Of a stretch of 64,000 bases of DNA, positions 8,943 through 23,100 are shown piece after piece. The stretch comes from Nansenia antarctica. Lineage: Eukaryota; Chordata; Actinopteri; Argentiniformes; Microstomatidae. Below the pieces are notes generated by a model that worked only from the letters and a program-made list of their open reading frames with translations, did no database searches and was not told the DNA's origin. The position numbers and the translations under genes were made by a program. The stretch lies in the NCBI GenBank assembly GCA_963989245.1, contig OZ022340.1:40952982-41016981 (forward strand), given 5' to 3'. Numbering within the stretch: position 1 is the first letter of the stretch; each line of letters begins with the position of its first letter.

Positions 8943-11900
8943 ATTCGTTCTCAAGTTATATCAAAGTGTTGTTTTCTGCCTTTCTCGAGCACATTTTGAC
9001 TTGTTGTTGAATGCTCCTATAATATAACTCTAAATGACAATCAGATCAACTTGAATTACGTGTGTGCAGCCTTTTGCTCAAAAGTTATCAACGTTTCGTT
9101 TTCAGAGTCTCTTTTGACAATCTCTTAAAGAGCTGGTTTCAGTCATTAACATAGCTGTTCTGAAAGTGTGTAAGCGGCCTGTTCTGAGAGTGGACTGTTT
9201 TTTGCATTCGTTCTCAAGTTATATCAAAGTGTTGTTTTCTGCCTTTCTGGAGCACATTTTGACTTGTTGTTGAATGCTCCTATAATGTAACTCTAAATGA
9301 CAATCAGAGTATCTTGAATTACGTGTGTGCAGCCTTTTGCTCAAAAGTTATCAACGTTTTGTTTTCAGAGTCTCTTTTGACAATCTCTTAAAGAGCTGGT
9401 TTCAGTCATTAACAGAGCTGTTCTGAAAGTGTCCAAACGGCCTGTTCTGAGAGTGGACTGTTTTTTTTATTCGTTCTCAAGTTATATCAAAGTGTTGTTT
9501 TCTGCCTTTCTGGAGCACATTTTGACTTGTTGTTGAATGCTCCTATAATGTAACTCTAAATGACAATCAGAGCAACTTGAATAACGTGTGTGCAGCCTTT
9601 TGCTCAAAAGTGATCAACGTTTCGTTTTCAGAGTCTCTTTTGACAATCTCTTAAAGAGCTGGTTTCAGTCATTAACAGAGCTGTTCTGAAAGTGTCCAAG
9701 CGGCCTGTTCTGAGAGTGGACTGTTTTTTAAATTCGTTCTCAAGTTATATCAAAGTGTTGTTTTCTGCCTTTCTGGAGCACATTTTGACTTGTTGTTGAA
9801 TGCTCCTATAATGTAACACTAAATGACAATCAGAGTATCTTGAATTACGTGTGTGCAGCCTTTTGCTCAAAAGTTATCAACGTTTCGTTTCAGAGTCTCT
9901 TTTGACAATCTCTTAAAGAGCTGGTTTCAGTCATTAACATAGCTGTTTTGAAAGTGTGTAAGCGGCCTGTTCTGAGAGTGGACTGTTTTTTGCATTCGTT
10001 CTCAAGTTATATCAAAGTGCTGTTTTCTGCCTTTCTGGAGCACATTTTGACTTGTTGTTGAATGCTCCTATAATGTAACTCTAAATGACAATCAGAGTAT
10101 CTTGAATTACATGTGTGTAGCCTTTTGCTCAAAAGTTATCAACGTTTCGTTTCAGAGTCTCTTTTGACAATCTCTTAAAGAGCTGGTTTCAGTCATTAAC
10201 ATAGCTGTTTTGAAAGTGTGTAAGCGGCCTGTTCTGAGAGTGGACTGTTTTTTGCATTCGTTCTCAAGTTATATCAAAGTGTTGTTTTCTGCCTTTCTGG
10301 AGCACATTTTGACTTGTTGTTGAATGCTCCTATAATGTAACTCTAAATGACAATCAGAGCAACTTGAATAACGTGTGTGCAGCCTTTTGCTCAAAAGTTA
10401 TCAGCGTTTCGTTTTCAGAGTCTCTTTTGACAATCTCTTAAAGAGCTGGTTTCAGTCATTAACAGAGCTGTTCTGAAAGTGTCCAAGCGGCCTGTTCTGA
10501 GAGTGGACTGTTTTTTGCATTCGTTCTCAAGTTATATCAAAGTGTTGTTTTCTGCCTTTCTCGAGCACATTTTGACTTGTTGTTGAATGCTCCTATAATA
10601 TAACTCTAAATGACAATCAGATCAACTTGAATTACGTGTGTGCAGCCTTTTGCTCAAAAGTTATCAACGTTTCGTTTTCAGAGTCTCTTTTGACAATCTC
10701 TTAAAGAGCTGGTTTCAGTCATTAACATAGCTGTTCTGAAAGTGTGTAAGCGGCCTGTTCTGAGAGTGGACTGTTTTTTGCATTCGTTCTCAAGTTATAT
10801 CAAAGTGTTGTTTTCTGCCTTTCTGGAGCACATTTTGACTTGTTGTTGAATGCTCCTATAATGTAACTCTAAATGACAATCAGAGTATCTTGAATTACGT
10901 GTGTGCAGCCTTTTGCTCAAAAGTTATCAACGTTTTGTTTTCAGAGTCTCTTTTGACAATCTCTTAAAGAGCTGGTTTCAGTCATTAACAGAGCTGTTCT
11001 GAAAGTGTCCAAACGGCCTGTTCTGAGAGTGGACTGTTTTTTTTATTCGTTCTCAAGTTATATCAAAGTGTTGTTTTCTGCCTTTCTGGAGCACATTTTG
11101 ACTTGTTGTTGAATGCTCCTATAATGTAACTCTAAATGACAATCAGAGCAACTTGAATAACGTGTGTGCAGCCTTTTGCTCAAAAGTTATCAACGTTTCG
11201 TTTTCAGAGTCTCTTTTGACAATCTCTTAAAGAGCTGGTTTCAGTCATTAACAGAGCTGTTCTGAAAGTGTCCAAGCGGCCTGTTCTGAGAGTGGACTGT
11301 TTTTTAAATTCGTTCTCAAGTTATATCAAAGTGTTGTTTTCTGCCTTTCTGGAGCACATTTTGACTTGTTGTTGAATGCTCCTATAATGTAACACTAAAT
11401 GACAATCAGAGTATCTTGAATTACGTGTGTGCAGCCTTTTGCTCAAAAGTTATCAACGTTTCGTTTCAGAGTCTCTTTTGACAATCTCTTAAAGAGCTGG
11501 TTTCAGTCATTAACAGAGCTGTTCTGAAAGTGTCCAAGCGGCCTTTATCTGAGAGTGGACTGTTTTTTTATTCGTTCTCAAGTTATATCAAAGTGTTGTT
11601 TACTGCCTTTCTGGAGCACATTTTGACTTGTTGTTGAATGCTCCTATAATGTAACACTAAATGACAATCAGAGTATCTTGAATTACGTGTGTGCAGCCTT
11701 TTGCTCAAAAGTTATCAACGTTTCGTTTCAGAGTCTCTTTTGACAATCTCTTAAAGAGCTGGTTTCAGTCATTAACATAGCTGTTTTGAAAGTGTGTAAG
11801 CGGCCTGTTCTGAGAGTGGACTGTTTTTTGCATTCGTTCTCAAGTTATATCAAAGTGTTGTTTTCTGCCTTTCTGGAGCACATTTTGACTTGTTGTTGAA

Positions 11901-12620
11901 TGCTCCTATAATGTAACTCTAAATGACAATCAGAGCAACTTGAATAACGTGTGTGCAGCCTTTTGCTCAAAAGTTATCAGCGTTTCGTTTTCAGAGTCTC
12001 TTTTGACAATCTCTTAAAGAGCTGGTTTCAGTCATTAACAGAGCTGTTCTGAAAGTGTCCAAGCGGCCTGTTCTCAGAGTGGACTGTTTTTTGCATTCGT
12101 TCTCAAGTTATATCAAAGTGTTGTTTTCTGCCTTTCTCGAGCACATTTTGACTTGTTGTTGAATGCTCCTATAATATAACTCTAAATGACAATCAGATCA
12201 ACTTGAATTACGTGTGTGCAGCCTTTTGCTCAAAAGTTATCAACGTTTCGTTTTCAGAGTCTCTTTTGACAATCTCTTAAAGAGCTGGTTTCAGTCATTA
12301 ACATAGCTGTTCTGAAAGTGTGTAAGCGGCCTGTTCTGAGAGTGGACTGTTTTTTGCATTCGTTCTCAAGTTATATCAAAGTGTTGTTTTCTGCCTTTCT
12401 GGAGCACATTTTGACTTGTTGTTGAATGCTCCTATAATGTAACTCTAAATGACAATCAGAGTATCTTGAATTACGTGTGTGCAGCCTTTTGCTCAAAAGT
12501 TATCAACGTTTTGTTTTCAGAGTCTCTTTTGACAATCTCTTAAAGAGCTGGTTTCAGTCATTAACAGAGCTGTTCTGAAAGTGTCCAAACGGCCTGTTCT
12601 GAGAGTGGACTGTTTTTTTT

Positions 12621-14196
12621 ATTCGTTCTCAAGTTATATCAAAGTGTTGTTTTCTGCCTTTCTGGAGCACATTTTGACTTGTTGTTGAATGCTCCTATAA
12701 TGTAACTCTAAATGACAATCAGAGTATCTTGAATTACGTGTGTGCAGCCTTTTGCTCAAAAGTTATCAACGTTTCGTTTCAGAGTCTCTTTTGACAATCT
12801 CTTAAAGAGCTGGTTTCAGTCATTAACATAGCTGTTTTGAAAGTGTGTAAGCGGCCTGTTCTGAGAGTGGACTGTTTTTTGCATTCGTTCTCAAGTTATA
12901 TCAAAGTGTTGTTTTCTGCCTTTCTGGAGCACATTTTGACTTGTTGTTGAATGCTCCTATAATGTAACTATAAATGACAATCAGAGTATCTTGAATTACG
13001 TGTGTGCAGCGTTTTGCTCAAAAGTTATCAACGTTTCGTTTTCAGAGTCTCTTTTGACAATCTCTTAAAGAGCTGGTTTCAGTCATTAACATAGCTGTTT
13101 TGAAAGTGTGTAAGCGGCCTGTTCTGAGAGTGGACTGTTTTTTGCATTCGTTCTCAAGTTATATCAAAGTGTTGTTTTCTGCCTTTCTGGAGCACATTTT
13201 GACTTGTTGTTGAATGCTCCTATAATGTAACTATAAATGACAATCAGAGTATCTTGAATTACGTGTGTGCAGCGTTTTGCTCAAAAGTTATCAACGTTTC
13301 GTTTTCAGAGTCTCTTTTGACAATCTCTTAAAGAGCTGGTTTCAGTCATTAACATACCTGTTTTGAAAGTGTGTAAGCGGCCTGTTCTGAGAGTGGACTG
13401 TTTTTTGCATTCGTTCTCAAGTTATATCAAAGTGTTGTTTTCTGCCTTTCTGGAGCACATTTTGACTTGTTGTTGAATGCTCCTATAATGTAACTATAAA
13501 TGACAATCAGAGTATCTTGAATTACGTGTGTGCAGCGTTTTGCTCAAAAGTTATCAACGTTTCGTTTTCAGAGTCTCTTTTGACAATCTCTTAAAGAGCT
13601 GGTTTCAGTCATTAACAGAGCTGTTCTGAAAGTGTCCAAGCGGCCTGTTCTGAGAGTGGACTGTTTTTTAAATTCGTTCTCAAGTTATATCAAAGTGTTG
13701 TTTTCTGCCTTTCTGGAGCACATTTTGACTTGTTGTTGAATGCTCCTATAATGTAACACTAAATGACAATCAGAGTATCTTGAATTACGTGTGTGCAGCC
13801 TTTTGCTCAAAAGTTATCAACGTTTCGTTTCAGAGTCTCTTTTGACAATCTCTTAAAGAGCTGGTTTCAGTCATTAACATAGCTGTTTTGAAAGTGTGTA
13901 AGCGGCCTGTTCTGAGAGTGGACAGTTTTTTGCATTCGTTCTCAAGTTATATCAAAGTGTTGTTTTCTGCCTTTCTGGAGCACATTTTGACTTGTTGTTG
14001 AATGCTCCTATAATGTAACTATAAATGACAATCAGAGTATCTTGAATTACGTGTGTGCAGCGTTTTGCTCAAAAGTTATCAACGTTTCGTTTTCAGAGTC
14101 TCTTTTGACAATCTCTTAAAGAGCTGGTTTCAGTCATTAACAGAGCTGTTCTGAAAGTGTCCAAGCGGCCTGTTCTGAGAGTGGACTGTTTTTTTT
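12621..14196 (+). repeat. GCAGCG-variant block 1
   Basis: After one TTTATTCG/TTTCAGAG monomer (12621-12882), monomers carry GCAGCGTTTTGC in place of the usual GCAGCCTTTTGC, near 13010, 13271, 13534 and 14058, together with AACTAT. One AAATTCG/AACACT monomer is embedded. Two private changes mark the block: CATACCTG near 13353 in place of CATAGCTG, and GTGGACAG near 13919 in place of GTGGACTG. Both recur in blocks 2 and 3. No gene or other element is seen. Confidence 0.85.
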
Positions 14197-17100
14197 ATTC
14201 GTTCTCAAGTTATATCAAAGTGTTGTTTTCTGCCTTTCTGGAGCACATTTTGACTTGTTGTTGAATGCTCCTATAATGTAACTCTAAATGACAATCAGAG
14301 CAACTTGAATAACGTGTGTGCAGCCTTTTGCTCAAAAGTTATCAACGTTTCGTTTTCAGAGTCTCTTTTGACAATCTCTTAAAGAGCTGGTTTCAGTCAT
14401 TAACAGAGCTGTTCTGAAAGTGTCCAAGCGGCCTGTTCTGAGAGTGGACTGTTTTTTAAATTCGTTCTCAAGTTATATCAAAGTGTTGTTTTCTGCCTTT
14501 CTTGAGCACATTTTGACTTGTTGTTGAATGCTCCTATAATGTAACTCTAAATGACAATCAGAGCAACTTGAATAACGTGTGTGCAGCCTTTTGCTCAAAA
14601 GTTATCAGCGTTTCGTTTTCAGAGTCTCTTTTGACAATCTCTTAAAGAGCTGGTTTCAGTCATTAACAGAGCTGTTCTGAAAGTGTCCAAGCGGCCTGTT
14701 CTGAGAGTGGACTGTTTTTTGCATTCGTTCTCAAGTTATATCAAAGTGTTGTTTTCTGCCTTTCTGGAGCACATTTTGACTTGTTGTTGAATGCTCCTAT
14801 AATGTAACTATAAATGACAATCAGAGTATCTTGAATTACGTGTGTGCAGCCTTTTGCTCAAAAGTTATCAACGTTTCGTTTTCAGAGTCTCTTTTGACAA
14901 TCTCTTAAAGAGCTGGTTTCAGTCATTAACAGAGCTGTTCTGAAAGTGTCCAAGCGGCCTGTTCTGAGAGTGGACTGTTTTTTTTATTCGTTCTCAAGTT
15001 ATATCAAAGTGTTGTTTTCTGCCTTTCTTGAGCACATTTTGACTTGTTGAATGCTCCTATAATGTAACTCTAAATGACAATCAGAGCAACTTGAATAACG
15101 TGTGTGCAGCCTTTTGCTCAAAAGTTATCAGCGTTTCGTTTTCAGAGTCTCTTTTGACAATCTCTTAAAGAGCTGGTTTCAGTCATTAACAGAGCTGTTC
15201 TGAAAGTGTCCAAGCGGCCTGTTCTGAGAGTGGACTGTTTTTTGCATTCGTTCTCAAGTTATATCAAAGTGTTGTTTTCTGCCTTTCTGGAGCACATTTT
15301 GACTTGTTGTTGAATGCTCCTATAATGTAACTATAAATGACAATCAGAGTATCTTGAATTACGTGTGTGCAGCCTTTTGCTCAAAAGTTATCAACGTTTT
15401 GTTTTCAGAGTCTCTTTTGACAATCTCTTAAAGAGCTGGTTTCAGTCATTAACAGAGCTGTTCTGAAAGTGTCCAAACGGCCTGTTCTGAGAGTGGACTG
15501 TTTTTTTTATTCGTTCTCAAGTTATATCAAAGTGTTGTTTTCTGCCTTTCTGGAGCACATTTTGACTTGTTGTTGAATGCTCCTATAATGTAACTCTAAA
15601 TGACAATCAGAGTATCTTGAATTACGTGTGTGCAGCCTTTTGCTCAAAAGTTATCAACGTTTCGTTTCACAGTCTCTTTTGACAATCTCTTAAAGAGCTG
15701 GTTTCAGTCATTAACATAGCTGTTCTGAAAGTGTGTAAGCGGCCTGTTCTGAGAGTGGACTGTTTTTTGCATTCGTTCTCAAGTTATATCAAAGTGTTGT
15801 TTTCTGCCTTTCTGGAGCACATTTTGACTTGTTGTTGAATGCTCCTATAATGTAACTATAAATGACAATCAGAGTATCTTGAATTACGTGTGTGCAGCCT
15901 TTTGCTCAAAAGTTATCAACGTTTCGTTTTCAGAGTCTCTTTTGACAATCTCTTAAAGAGCTGGTTTCAGTCATTAACAGAGCTGTTCTGAAAGTGTCCA
16001 AGCGGCCTGTTCTGAGAGTGGACTGTTTTTTTTGTTCGTTCTCAAGTTATATCAAAGTGTTGTTTTCTGCCTTTCTGGAGCACATTTTGACTTGTTGTTG
16101 AATGCTCCTATAATGTAACTCTAAATGACAATCAGAGCAACTTGAATAACGTGGGTGCAGCCTTTTGCTCAAAAGTTATCAACGTTTCGTTTTCAGAGTC
16201 TCTTTTGACAATCTCTTAAAGAGCTGGTTTCAGTCATTACCAGAGCTGTTCTGAAAGTGTCCAGGCGGCCTGTTCTGAGAGTGGACTGTTTTTTTTATTC
16301 GTTCTCAAGTTATATCAAAGTGTTGTTTTCTGCCTTTCTGGAGCACATTTTGACTTGTTGTTGAATGCTCCTATAATGTAACTCTAAATGACAATCAGAG
16401 TATCTTGAATTACGTGTGTGCAGCCTTTTGCTCAAAAGTTATCAACGTTTCGTTTTCAGAGTCTCTTTTGACAATCTCTTAAATAGCTGGTTTCAGTCAT
16501 TAACAGAGCTGTTCTGAAAGTGTCCAAGCGGCCTGTTCTGAGAGTGGACTGTTTTTTGCATTCGTTCTCAAGTTATATCAAAGTGTTGTTTTCTGCCTTT
16601 CTCGAGCACATTTTGACTTGTTGTTGAATGCTCCTATAATGTAACTCTAAATGACAATCAGAGTATCTTGAATTACGTGTGTGCAGCCTTTTGCTCAAAA
16701 GTTATCAACGTTTCGTTTCACAGTCTCTTTTGACAATCTCTTAAAGAGCTGGTTTCAGTCATTAACATAGCTGTTCTGAAAGTGTGTAAGCGGCCTGTTC
16801 TGAGAGTGGACTGTTTTTTGCATTCGTTCTCAAGTTATATCAAAGTGTTGTTTTCTGCCTTTCTGGAGCACATTTTGACTTGTTGTTGAATGCTCCTATA
16901 ATGTAACTATAAATGACAATCAGAGTATCTTGAATTACGTGTGTGCAGCCTTTTGCTCAAAAGTTATCAACGTTTCGTTTTCAGAGTCTCTTTTGACAAT
17001 CTCTTAAAGAGCTGGTTTCAGTCATTAACAGAGCTGTTCTGAAAGTGTCCAAGCGGCCTGTTCTGAGAGTGGACTGTTTTTTTTGTTCGTTCTCAAGTTA

Positions 17101-20100
17101 TATCAAAGTGTTGTTTTCTGCCTTTCTGGAGCACATTTTGACTTGTTGTTGAATGCTCCTATAATGTAACAGTAAATGACAATCAGAGTATCTTGAATTA
17201 CGTGTGTGCAGCCTTTTGCTCAAAAGTTATCAACGTTTCGTTTCACAGTCTCTTTTGACAATCTCTTAAAGAGCTGGTTTCAGTCATTAACATAGCTGTT
17301 CTGAAAGTGTGTAAGCGGCCTGTTCTGAGAGTGGACTGTTTTTTGCATTCGTTCTCAAGTTATATCAAAGTGTTGTTTTCTGCCTTTCTGGAGCACATTT
17401 TGACTTGTTGTTGAATGCTCCTATAATGTAACTATAAATGACATTCAGAGTATCTTGAATTACGTGTGTGCAGCCTTTTGCTCAAAAGTTATCAACGTTT
17501 CGTTTTCAGAGTCTCTTTTGACAATCTCTTAAAGAGCTGGTTTCAGTCATTAACAGAGCTGTTCTGAAAGTGTCCAAGCGGCCTGTTCTGAGAGTGGACA
17601 GTTTTTTTTATTCGTTCTCAAGTTATATCAAAGTGTTGTTTTCTGCCTTTCTGGAGCACATTTTGACTTGTTGTTGAATGCTCCTATAATGTAACTCTAA
17701 ATGACAATCAGAGCAACTTGAATAACGTGGGTGCAGCCTTTTGCTCAAAAGTTATCAACGTTTCGTTTTCAGAGTCTCTTTTGACAATCTCTTAAAGAGC
17801 TGGTTTCAGTCATTACCAGAGCTGTTCTGAAAGTGTCCAAGCGGCCTGTTCTGAGAGTGGACTGTTTTTTTTATTCGTTCTCAAGTTATATCAAAGTGTT
17901 GTTTTCTGCCTTTCTGGAGCACATTTTGACTTGTTGTTGAATGCTCCTATAATGTAACAGTAAATGACAATCAGAGTATCTTGAATTACGTGTGTGCAGC
18001 CTTTTGCTCAAAAGTTATCAACGTTTCGTTTCAGAGTCTCTTTTGACAATCTCTTAAAGAGCTGGTTTCAGTCATTAACAGAGCTGTTCTGAAAGTGTCC
18101 AAGCGGCCTTTATCTGAGAGTGGACTGTTTTTTTATTCGTTCTCAAGTTATATCAAAGTGTTGTTTACTGCCTTTCTGGAGCACATTTTGACTTGTTGTT
18201 GAATGCTCCTATAATGTAACTCTAAATGACAATCAGAGTATCTTGAATTACGTGTGTGCAGCCTTTTGCTCAAAAGTTATCAACGTTTCGTTTTCAGAGT
18301 CTCTTTTGACAATCTCTTAAAGAGCTGGTTTCAGTCATTAACAGAGCTGTTCTGAAAGTGTCCAAGCGGTCTGTTCTGAGAGTGAACTGTTTTTTGCATT
18401 CGTTCTCAAGTTATATCAAAGTGTTGTTTTCTGCCTTTCTGGAGCACATTTTGACTTGTTGTTGAATGCTCCTATAATGTAACTCTAAATGACAATCAGA
18501 GTATCTTGAATTACGTGTGTGCAGCCTTTTGCTCAAAAGTTATCAACGTTTCGTTTTCAGAGTCTCTTTTGACAATCTCTTAAATAGCTGGTTTCAGTCA
18601 TTAACAGAGCTGTTCTGAAAGTGTCCAAGCGGCCTGTTCTGAGAGTGGACTGTTTTTTGCATTCGTTCTCAAGTTATATCAAAGTGTTGTTTTCTGCCTT
18701 TCTCGAGCACATTTTGACTTGTTGTTGAATGCTCCTATAATATAACTCTAAATGACAATCAGATGAACTTGAATTACGTGTGTGCAGCCTTTTGCTCAAA
18801 AGTTATCAACGTTTCGTTTTCAGAGTCTCTTTTGACAATCTCTTAAAGAGCTGGTTTCAGTCATTAACAGAGCTGTTCTGAAAGTGTCCAAGCGGCCTGT
18901 TCTGAGAGTGGACTGTTTTTTTTATTCGTTCTCAAGTTATATCAAAGTGTTGTTTTCTGCCTTTCTGGAGCACATTTTGACTTATTGTTGAATGCTCCTA
19001 TAATGTAACTATAAATGACAATCAGAGTATCTTGAATTACGTGTGTGCAGCCTTTTGCTCAAAAGTTATCAACGTTTCGTTTCAGAGTCTCTTTTGACAA
19101 TCTCTTAAAGAGCTGGTTTCAGTCATTAACAGAGCTGTTCTGAAAGTGTCCAAGCGGCCTTTATCTGAGAGTGGACTGTTTTTTTATTCGTTCTCAAGTT
19201 ATATCAAAGTGTTGTTTACTGCCTTTCTGGAGCACATTTTGACTTGTTGTTGAATGCTCCTATAATGTAACTCTAAATGACAATCAGAGTATCTTGAATT
19301 ACGTGTGTGCAGCCTTTTGCTCAAAAGTTATCAACGTTTCGTTTTCAGAGTCTCTTTTGACAATCTCTTAAAGAGCTGGTTTCAGTCATTAACAGAGCTG
19401 TTCTGAAAGTGTCCAAGCGGTCTGTTCTGAGAGTGAACTGTTTTTTGCATTCGTTCTCAAGTTATATCAAAGTGTTGTTTACTGCCTTTCTGGAGCACAT
19501 TTTGACTTGTTGTTGAATGCTCCTATAATGTAACTCTAAATGACAATCAGAGTATCTTGAATTACGTGTGTGCAGCCTTTTGCTCAAAAGTTATCAACGT
19601 TTCGTTTTCAGAGTCTCTTTTGACAATCTCTTAAAGAGCTGGTTTCAGTCATTAACAGAGCTGTTCTGAAAGTGTCCAAGCGGCCTGTTCTGAGAGTGGA
19701 CTGTTTTTTTTATTCGTTCTCAAGTTATATCAAAGTGTTGTTTTCTGCCTTTCTTGAGCACATTTTGACTTGTTGTTGAATGCTCCTATAATGTAACTCT
19801 AAATGACAATCAGAGTATCTTGAATTACGTGTGTGCAGCCTTTTGCTCAAAAGTTATCAACGTTTCGTTTTCAGAGTCTCTTTTGACAATCTCTTAAAGA
19901 GCTGGTTTCAGTCATTAACAGAGCTGTTCTGAAAGTGTCCAAGCGGCCTGTTCTGAGAGTGGACTGTTTTTTTTGTTCGTTCTCAAGTTATATCAAAGTG
20001 TTGTTTTCTGCCTTTCTGGAGCACATTTTGACTTGTTGTTGAATGCTCCTATAATGTAACAGTAAATGACAATCAGAGTATCTTGAATTACGTGTGTGCA

Positions 20101-23100
20101 GCCTTTTGCTCAAAAGTTATCAACGTTTCGTTTTCAGAGTCTCTTTTGACAATCTCTTAAAGAGCTGGTTTCAGTCATTAACAGAGCTGTTCTGAAAGTG
20201 TCCAAGCGGCCTGTTCTGAGAGTGGACTGTTTTTTTTATTCGTTCTCAAGTTATATCAAAGTGTTGTTTTCTGCCTTTCTGGAGCACATTTTGACTTGTT
20301 GTTGAATGCTCCTATAATGTAACTCTAAATGACAATCAGAGTATCTTGAATTACGTGTGTGCAGCCTTTTGCTCAAAAGTTATCAACGTTTCGTTTTCAG
20401 AGTCTCTTTTGACAATCTCTTAAAGAGCTGGTTTCAGTCATTAACATAGCTGTTCTGAAAGTGTGTAAGCGGCCTGTTCTGAGAGTGGACTGTTTTTTGC
20501 ATTCGTTCTCAAGTTATATCAAAGTGTTGTTTTCTGCCTTTCTGGAGCACATTTTGACTTGTTGTTGAATGCTCCTATAATGTAACTATAAATGACAATC
20601 AGAGTATCTTGAATTACGTGTGTGCAGCCTTTTGCTCAAAAGTTATCAACGTTTTGTTTTCAGAGTCTCTTTTGACAATCTCTTAAAGAGCTGGTTTCAG
20701 TCATTAACAGAGCTGTTCTGAAAGTGTCCAAACGGCCTGTTCTGAGAGAGGACTGTTTTTTTTATTCGTTCTCAAGTTATACCAAAGTGTTGTTTTCTGC
20801 CTTTCTGGAGCACATTTTGACTTGTTGTTGAATGCTCCTATAATGTAACTCTAAATGACAATCAGAGTATCTTGAATTACGTGTGTGCAGCCTTTTGCTC
20901 AAAAGTTATCAACGTTTCGTTTCAGAGTCTCTTTTGACAATCTCTTAAAGAGCTGGTTTCAGTCATTAACATAGCTGTTCTGAAAGTGTGTAAGTGGCCT
21001 GTTCTGAGAGTGGACTGTTTTTTTTATTCGTTCTCAAGTTATATCAAAGTGTTGTTTTCTGCCTTTCTGGAGCACATTTTGACTTGTTGTTGAATGCTCC
21101 TATAATGTAACTCTAAATGACAATCAGAGTATCTTGAATTACGTGTGTGCAGCCTTTTGCTCAAAAGTTATCAACGTTTCGTTTCACAGTCTCTTTTGAC
21201 AATCTCTTAAAGAGCTGGTTTCAGTCATTAACATAGCTGTTCTGAAAGTGTGTAAATGGCCTGTTCTGAGAGTGGACTGTTTTTTGCATTCGTTCTCAAG
21301 TTATATCAAAGTGTTGTTTTCTGCCTTTCTGGAGCACATTTCGACTTGTTGTTGAATGCTCCTATAATGTAACTATAAATGACAATCAGAGTATCTTGAA
21401 TTACGTGTGTGCAGCCTTTTGCTCAAAAGTTATCAACGTTTCGTTTTCAGAGTCTCTTTTGACAATCTCTTAAAGAGCTGGTTTCAGTCATTAACAGAGC
21501 TGTTCTGAAAGTGTCCAAGCGGCCTGTTCTGAGAGTGGACTGTTTTTTTTGTTCGTTCTCAAGTTATATCAAAGTGTTGTTTTCTGCCTTTCTGGAGCAC
21601 ATTTTGACTTGTTGTTGAATGCTCCTATAATGTAACAGTAAATGACAATCAGAGTATCTTGAATTACGTGTGTGCAGCCTTTTGCTCAAAAGTTATCAAC
21701 GTTTCGTTTTCAGATTCTCTTTTGACAATCTCTTAAAGAGCTGGTTTCAGTCATTAACAGAGCTGTTCTGAAAGTGTCCAAGCGGCCTGTTCGGAGAGTG
21801 GACAGTTTTTTTTATTCGTTCTCAAGTTATATCAAAGTGTTGTTTTCTGCCTTTCTGGAGCACATTTTGACTTGTTGTTGAATGCTCCTATAATGTAACT
21901 CTAAATGACAATCAGAGCAACTTGAATAACGTGGGTGCAGCCTTTTGCTCAAAAGTTATCAACGTTTCGTTTTCAGAGTCTCTTTTGACAATCTCTTAAA
22001 GAGCTGGTTTCAGTCATTACCAGAGCTGTTCTGAAAGTGTCCAAGCGGCCTGTTCTGAGAGTGGACTGTTTTTTTTATTCGTTCTCAAGTTATATCAAAG
22101 TGTTGTTTTCTGCCTTTCTGGAGCACATTTTGACTTGTTGTTGAATGCTCCTATAATGTAACTCTAAATGACAATCAGAGTATCTTGAATTACGTGTGTG
22201 CAGCCTTTTGCTCAAAAGTTATCAACGTTTCGTTTCAGAGTCTCTTTTGACAATCTCTTAAAGAGCTGGTTTCAGTCATTAACATAGCTGTTCTGAAAGT
22301 GTGTAAGCGGCCTGTTCTGAGAGTGGACTGTTTTTTGCATTCGTTCTCAAGTTATATCAAAGTGTTGTTTTCTGCCTTTCTGGAGCACATTTTGACTTGT
22401 TGTTGAATGCTCCTATAATGTAACTATAAATGACAATCAGAGTATCTTGAATTACGTGTGTGCAGCCTTTTGCTCAAAAGTTATCAACGTTTCGTTTTCA
22501 GAGTCTCTTTTGACAATCTCTTAAAGAGCTGGTTTCAGTCATTAACAGAGCTGTTCTGAAAGTGTCCAAGCGGCCTGTTCTGAGAGTGGACTGTTTTTTT
22601 TATTCGTTCTCAAGTTATATCAAAGTGTTGTTTTCTGCCTTTCTTGAGCACATTTTGACTTGTTGTTGAATGCTCCTATAATGTAACTCTAAATGACAAT
22701 CAGAGCAACTTGAATAACGTGTGTGCAGCCTTTTGCTCAAAAGTTATCAACGTTTCGTTTTCAGAGTCTCTTTTGACAATCTCTTAAAGAGCTGGTTTCA
22801 GTCATTAACAGAGCTGTTCTGAAAGTGTCCAAGCGGCCTGTTCTGAGAGTGGACTGTTTTTTGCATTCGTTCTCAAGTTATATCAAAGTGTTGTTTTCTG
22901 CCTTTCTCGAGCACATTTTGACTTGTTGTTGAATGCTCCTATAATATAACTCTAAATGACAATCAGATCAACTTGAATTACGTGTGTGCAGCCTTTTGCT
23001 CAAAAGTTATCAACGTTTCGTTTTCAGAGTCTCTTTTGACAATCTCTTAAAGAGCTGGTTTCAGTCATTAACATAGCTGTTCTGAAAGTGTGTAAGCGGC

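Larger units (their letters stand above)
797..12620 (+). repeat. Five-monomer higher-order repeat domain (1,314-bp unit)
   Basis: Monomer types recur here in a fixed order: CAGCG type, CTCGAG/GATCAAC type, CAACGTTTTG type, TTTATTCG/GAGCAAC type, then AAATTCG/AACACT type. The CTCGAG/GATCAAC monomer marks the period. Its GATCAAC site lies near 2735, 4048, 5626, 6940, 9042, 10618 and 12194, giving spacings of about 1.31, 1.58, 1.31, 2.10, 1.58 and 1.58 kb, which is 5, 6, 5, 8, 6 and 6 monomers. The basic unit is therefore a five-mer, and longer spacings come from extra or duplicated monomers. Those include CCTTTATCTG/GTTTACTGCC monomers near 5001, 7893 and 11570, and hybrid monomers at 5264 and 8680. 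No coding capacity is present. Confidence 0.9.
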
